DNA from: Seminavis robusta
Taxonomy: Eukaryota > Bacillariophyta > Bacillariophyceae > Naviculales > Naviculaceae
Assembly: GCA_903772945.1 (NCBI GenBank)
Contig: CAICTM010000534.1
Span: forward strand, 1 to 61,252
DNA length: 61,252 nt
Direction of reading: 5' to 3'
Below are positions 60,051 to 61,252 of this stretch, one piece after another (the stretch's first letter is position 1; every line of letters starts with the position of its first letter). Below the pieces are notes generated by a model. The model saw only the letters and a program-made list of their open reading frames with translations, was not told the DNA's origin and did not search any database. Both the position numbers and the translations under genes were made by a program.

Positions 60051-61000
60051 TCATCTGGCTAAAGGCTTGTCGTGTTCGGCTTCCCATTTCCACTTCGTTG
60101 TTTTGGAAGTCAACGAAGCGAGTGGGGCTAGTACATGTGATCGTCTAATCCACATGTCTCGATAGTAGTTCACTAGTCCCATGAATCTACGGAGTTCCTT
60201 CCTGTTGGTAGGAGGAGCGATATTCTTGATCGCGTCTATTTTCTTGGTTATAGGTTGGATCCCTTCTCGAGTGATCCAGTAACCTAGGTACTCAATTCTC
60301 CTCTTGCGAAGAAGGACTTGTAGCATTGATCTTAGTCCGGCTTCTCGAAGCCTTCGGAACTTCATCCAACTTTTCAACGTGATCTGCTAGATCGCCGTTA
60401 GTTAGGATGAGTAGATCATCAATGTATGCACGGACGTATTCTAGGTCGTGCATTAGTGTTCCCATCTTCTCTTGGAAGATGTCGGGACTGTTACATAGGC
60501 CCATTGGCAACCTCTGGTACTCGTACTTTCCCCACGGGAGTACGATGGTACAGAGTTGCTTCGAGTGAGGTGACAGCTCGATGTGGTAGTATCCCATGTT
60601 CAGGTCTAGACTAGTAGCGTACTTGAATCGTCTAGATTCAAGAGCATGTCCTGTATTTTTGGGATAGGATAAGGCTTCCGCTTAATCCTTTTGTTCAGTT
60701 CCCGGAAATCAGAGATGAATCGTACAGATCCATCTTTCTTGGGAATGATGAAAGTTGGTGCCGCCCACTCGGAACGGTTTACCTTCTTGAGTACTCCTGC
60801 TCGCAGAGACGTTCAACCTCCATCTTAAGAGTGTTGGTATGGACTCGTGGAATAGGGTAAGCCCTTGCATGATAGGGTTTAGCATCGGGGAGAAGTTCTA
60901 CTTCGTAGTCGTCCATCTGCCACTTTCCCAAAGTACCATCGAATAGGTCAGAGTACTTCGTCAGTAAGGAATGAAGCTGTTCCTTCTCTTCCGTGTTTAA
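60051..61000 (-). pseudogene. Gypsy reverse transcriptase, broken
   Basis: Minus-strand pieces read HSLLTKYSDLFDGTLGKWQ and AYPIPRVHTNTLKMEVERL, then in other frames MGYYHIELSPHSKQLCTIV, LPMGLCNSPDIFQEKM and AYIDDLLIL with the catalytic YIDD box. After them come RRIEYLGYWITREGIQP and FMGLVNYYRDMWIRRSHVL (thumb/connection). At least three frame changes separate them, so no full RT can be made. Confidence 0.8.
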
Positions 61001-61252
61001 CTGATCTTGACTTTGGCAACCTGCCTTAAGTCAGCTTGTTCGTATTTCGCATCAAGATCTCTTGAGACGATTGCACTGCATCAACAGCGGTAGGATCAGG
61101 AATGAAAAATTTTCTTCTTCATTGGTATCGCTATCTTTCATAGGAATAGATGCGCCGTCCCATTCACTGACATGGTAGTGAAATCGAACTTAAATCCTAA
61201 GTCAGAGAGATATATCTCGACCTATTATCATGTCCATAGCGCCCCCAAGCTC

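Larger units (their letters stand above)
58500..61252 (-). mobile_element. Ty3/gypsy LTR retrotransposon pol, decayed, runs off the right edge
   Basis: Minus-strand order from the edge: protease-RT linker (DMIIGRDI and WDGASIPMKDSD at ~61250-61120), reverse transcriptase (~61000-60230), a nearly absent RNase H (~60080-59960), integrase zinc finger (~59750-59550) and integrase core (~59460-58800). PR-RT-RH-INT is the Ty3/gypsy order. Stops and frameshifts occur in every domain. LTRs were not recognised; the left limit is approximate. Confidence 0.85.

Overview
This is nuclear DNA from a photosynthetic stramenopile, most likely a pennate diatom. The evidence: genes carry short GT-AG introns (71-110 nt in the models built here); several proteins have two- or three-part plastid presequences with Phe at the cleavage site; there is a diatom-style membrane-anchored LRR protein; and the transposable elements (PIF/Harbinger, Crypton-like, DIRS-like, Ty3/gypsy) are ones I associate with diatom genomes. 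The species cannot be fixed from the sequence alone. No tRNA, rRNA, CRISPR or prokaryotic operon structure was seen.

Layout: 1-10.3 kb holds host genes: an ARM-like protein cut by the left edge, a J-domain protein, a cytochrome P450 with a plastid-type presequence, an Mpv17/PMP22 protein, a small four-helix membrane protein and an LRR protein with a decayed partial copy behind it. From 11.1 to 19.3 kb two paralogous P450 genes on the minus strand are separated by a full-length PIF/Harbinger transposon (perfect 37-bp terminal repeats, TAA target duplication). From 20.5 to 24.2 kb lie a winged-helix-like nuclear protein and a repeat-rich type II membrane protein. From 25 to 34.5 kb is a transposon graveyard: a minus-strand DIRS-like retroelement relic, then a plus-strand Crypton-like element with a GCR1-like C-terminal domain. 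Both encode tyrosine recombinases.

From 35.5 to 56.9 kb the window is gene dense: a five-exon Patched/RND-type transporter; a ten-exon SNF2 helicase; a bacterial-type sugar O-acetyltransferase split by a second Harbinger-type element; a truncated globin; a seven-exon TPR protein; a glutathione-peroxidase-fold protein with a thylakoid-lumen presequence but no catalytic residues; a small charged protein; a partial SNF2 gene copy; a phosphagen-kinase-like protein lacking key catalytic residues; and L-aspartate oxidase (nadB) of NAD synthesis. From 58.5 kb to the right edge lies a decayed Ty3/gypsy pol on the minus strand.

The genes do not form one pathway, and neighbours look independently transcribed. 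The points of most interest are the acetyltransferase whose pre-insertion reading frame is visible across the target site, the two pseudoenzyme candidates (GPX-like and phosphagen-kinase-like), a P450 without the ExxR motif, the Crypton/DIRS cluster, and a strongly over-represented intergenic palindrome GTACCGGTAC.
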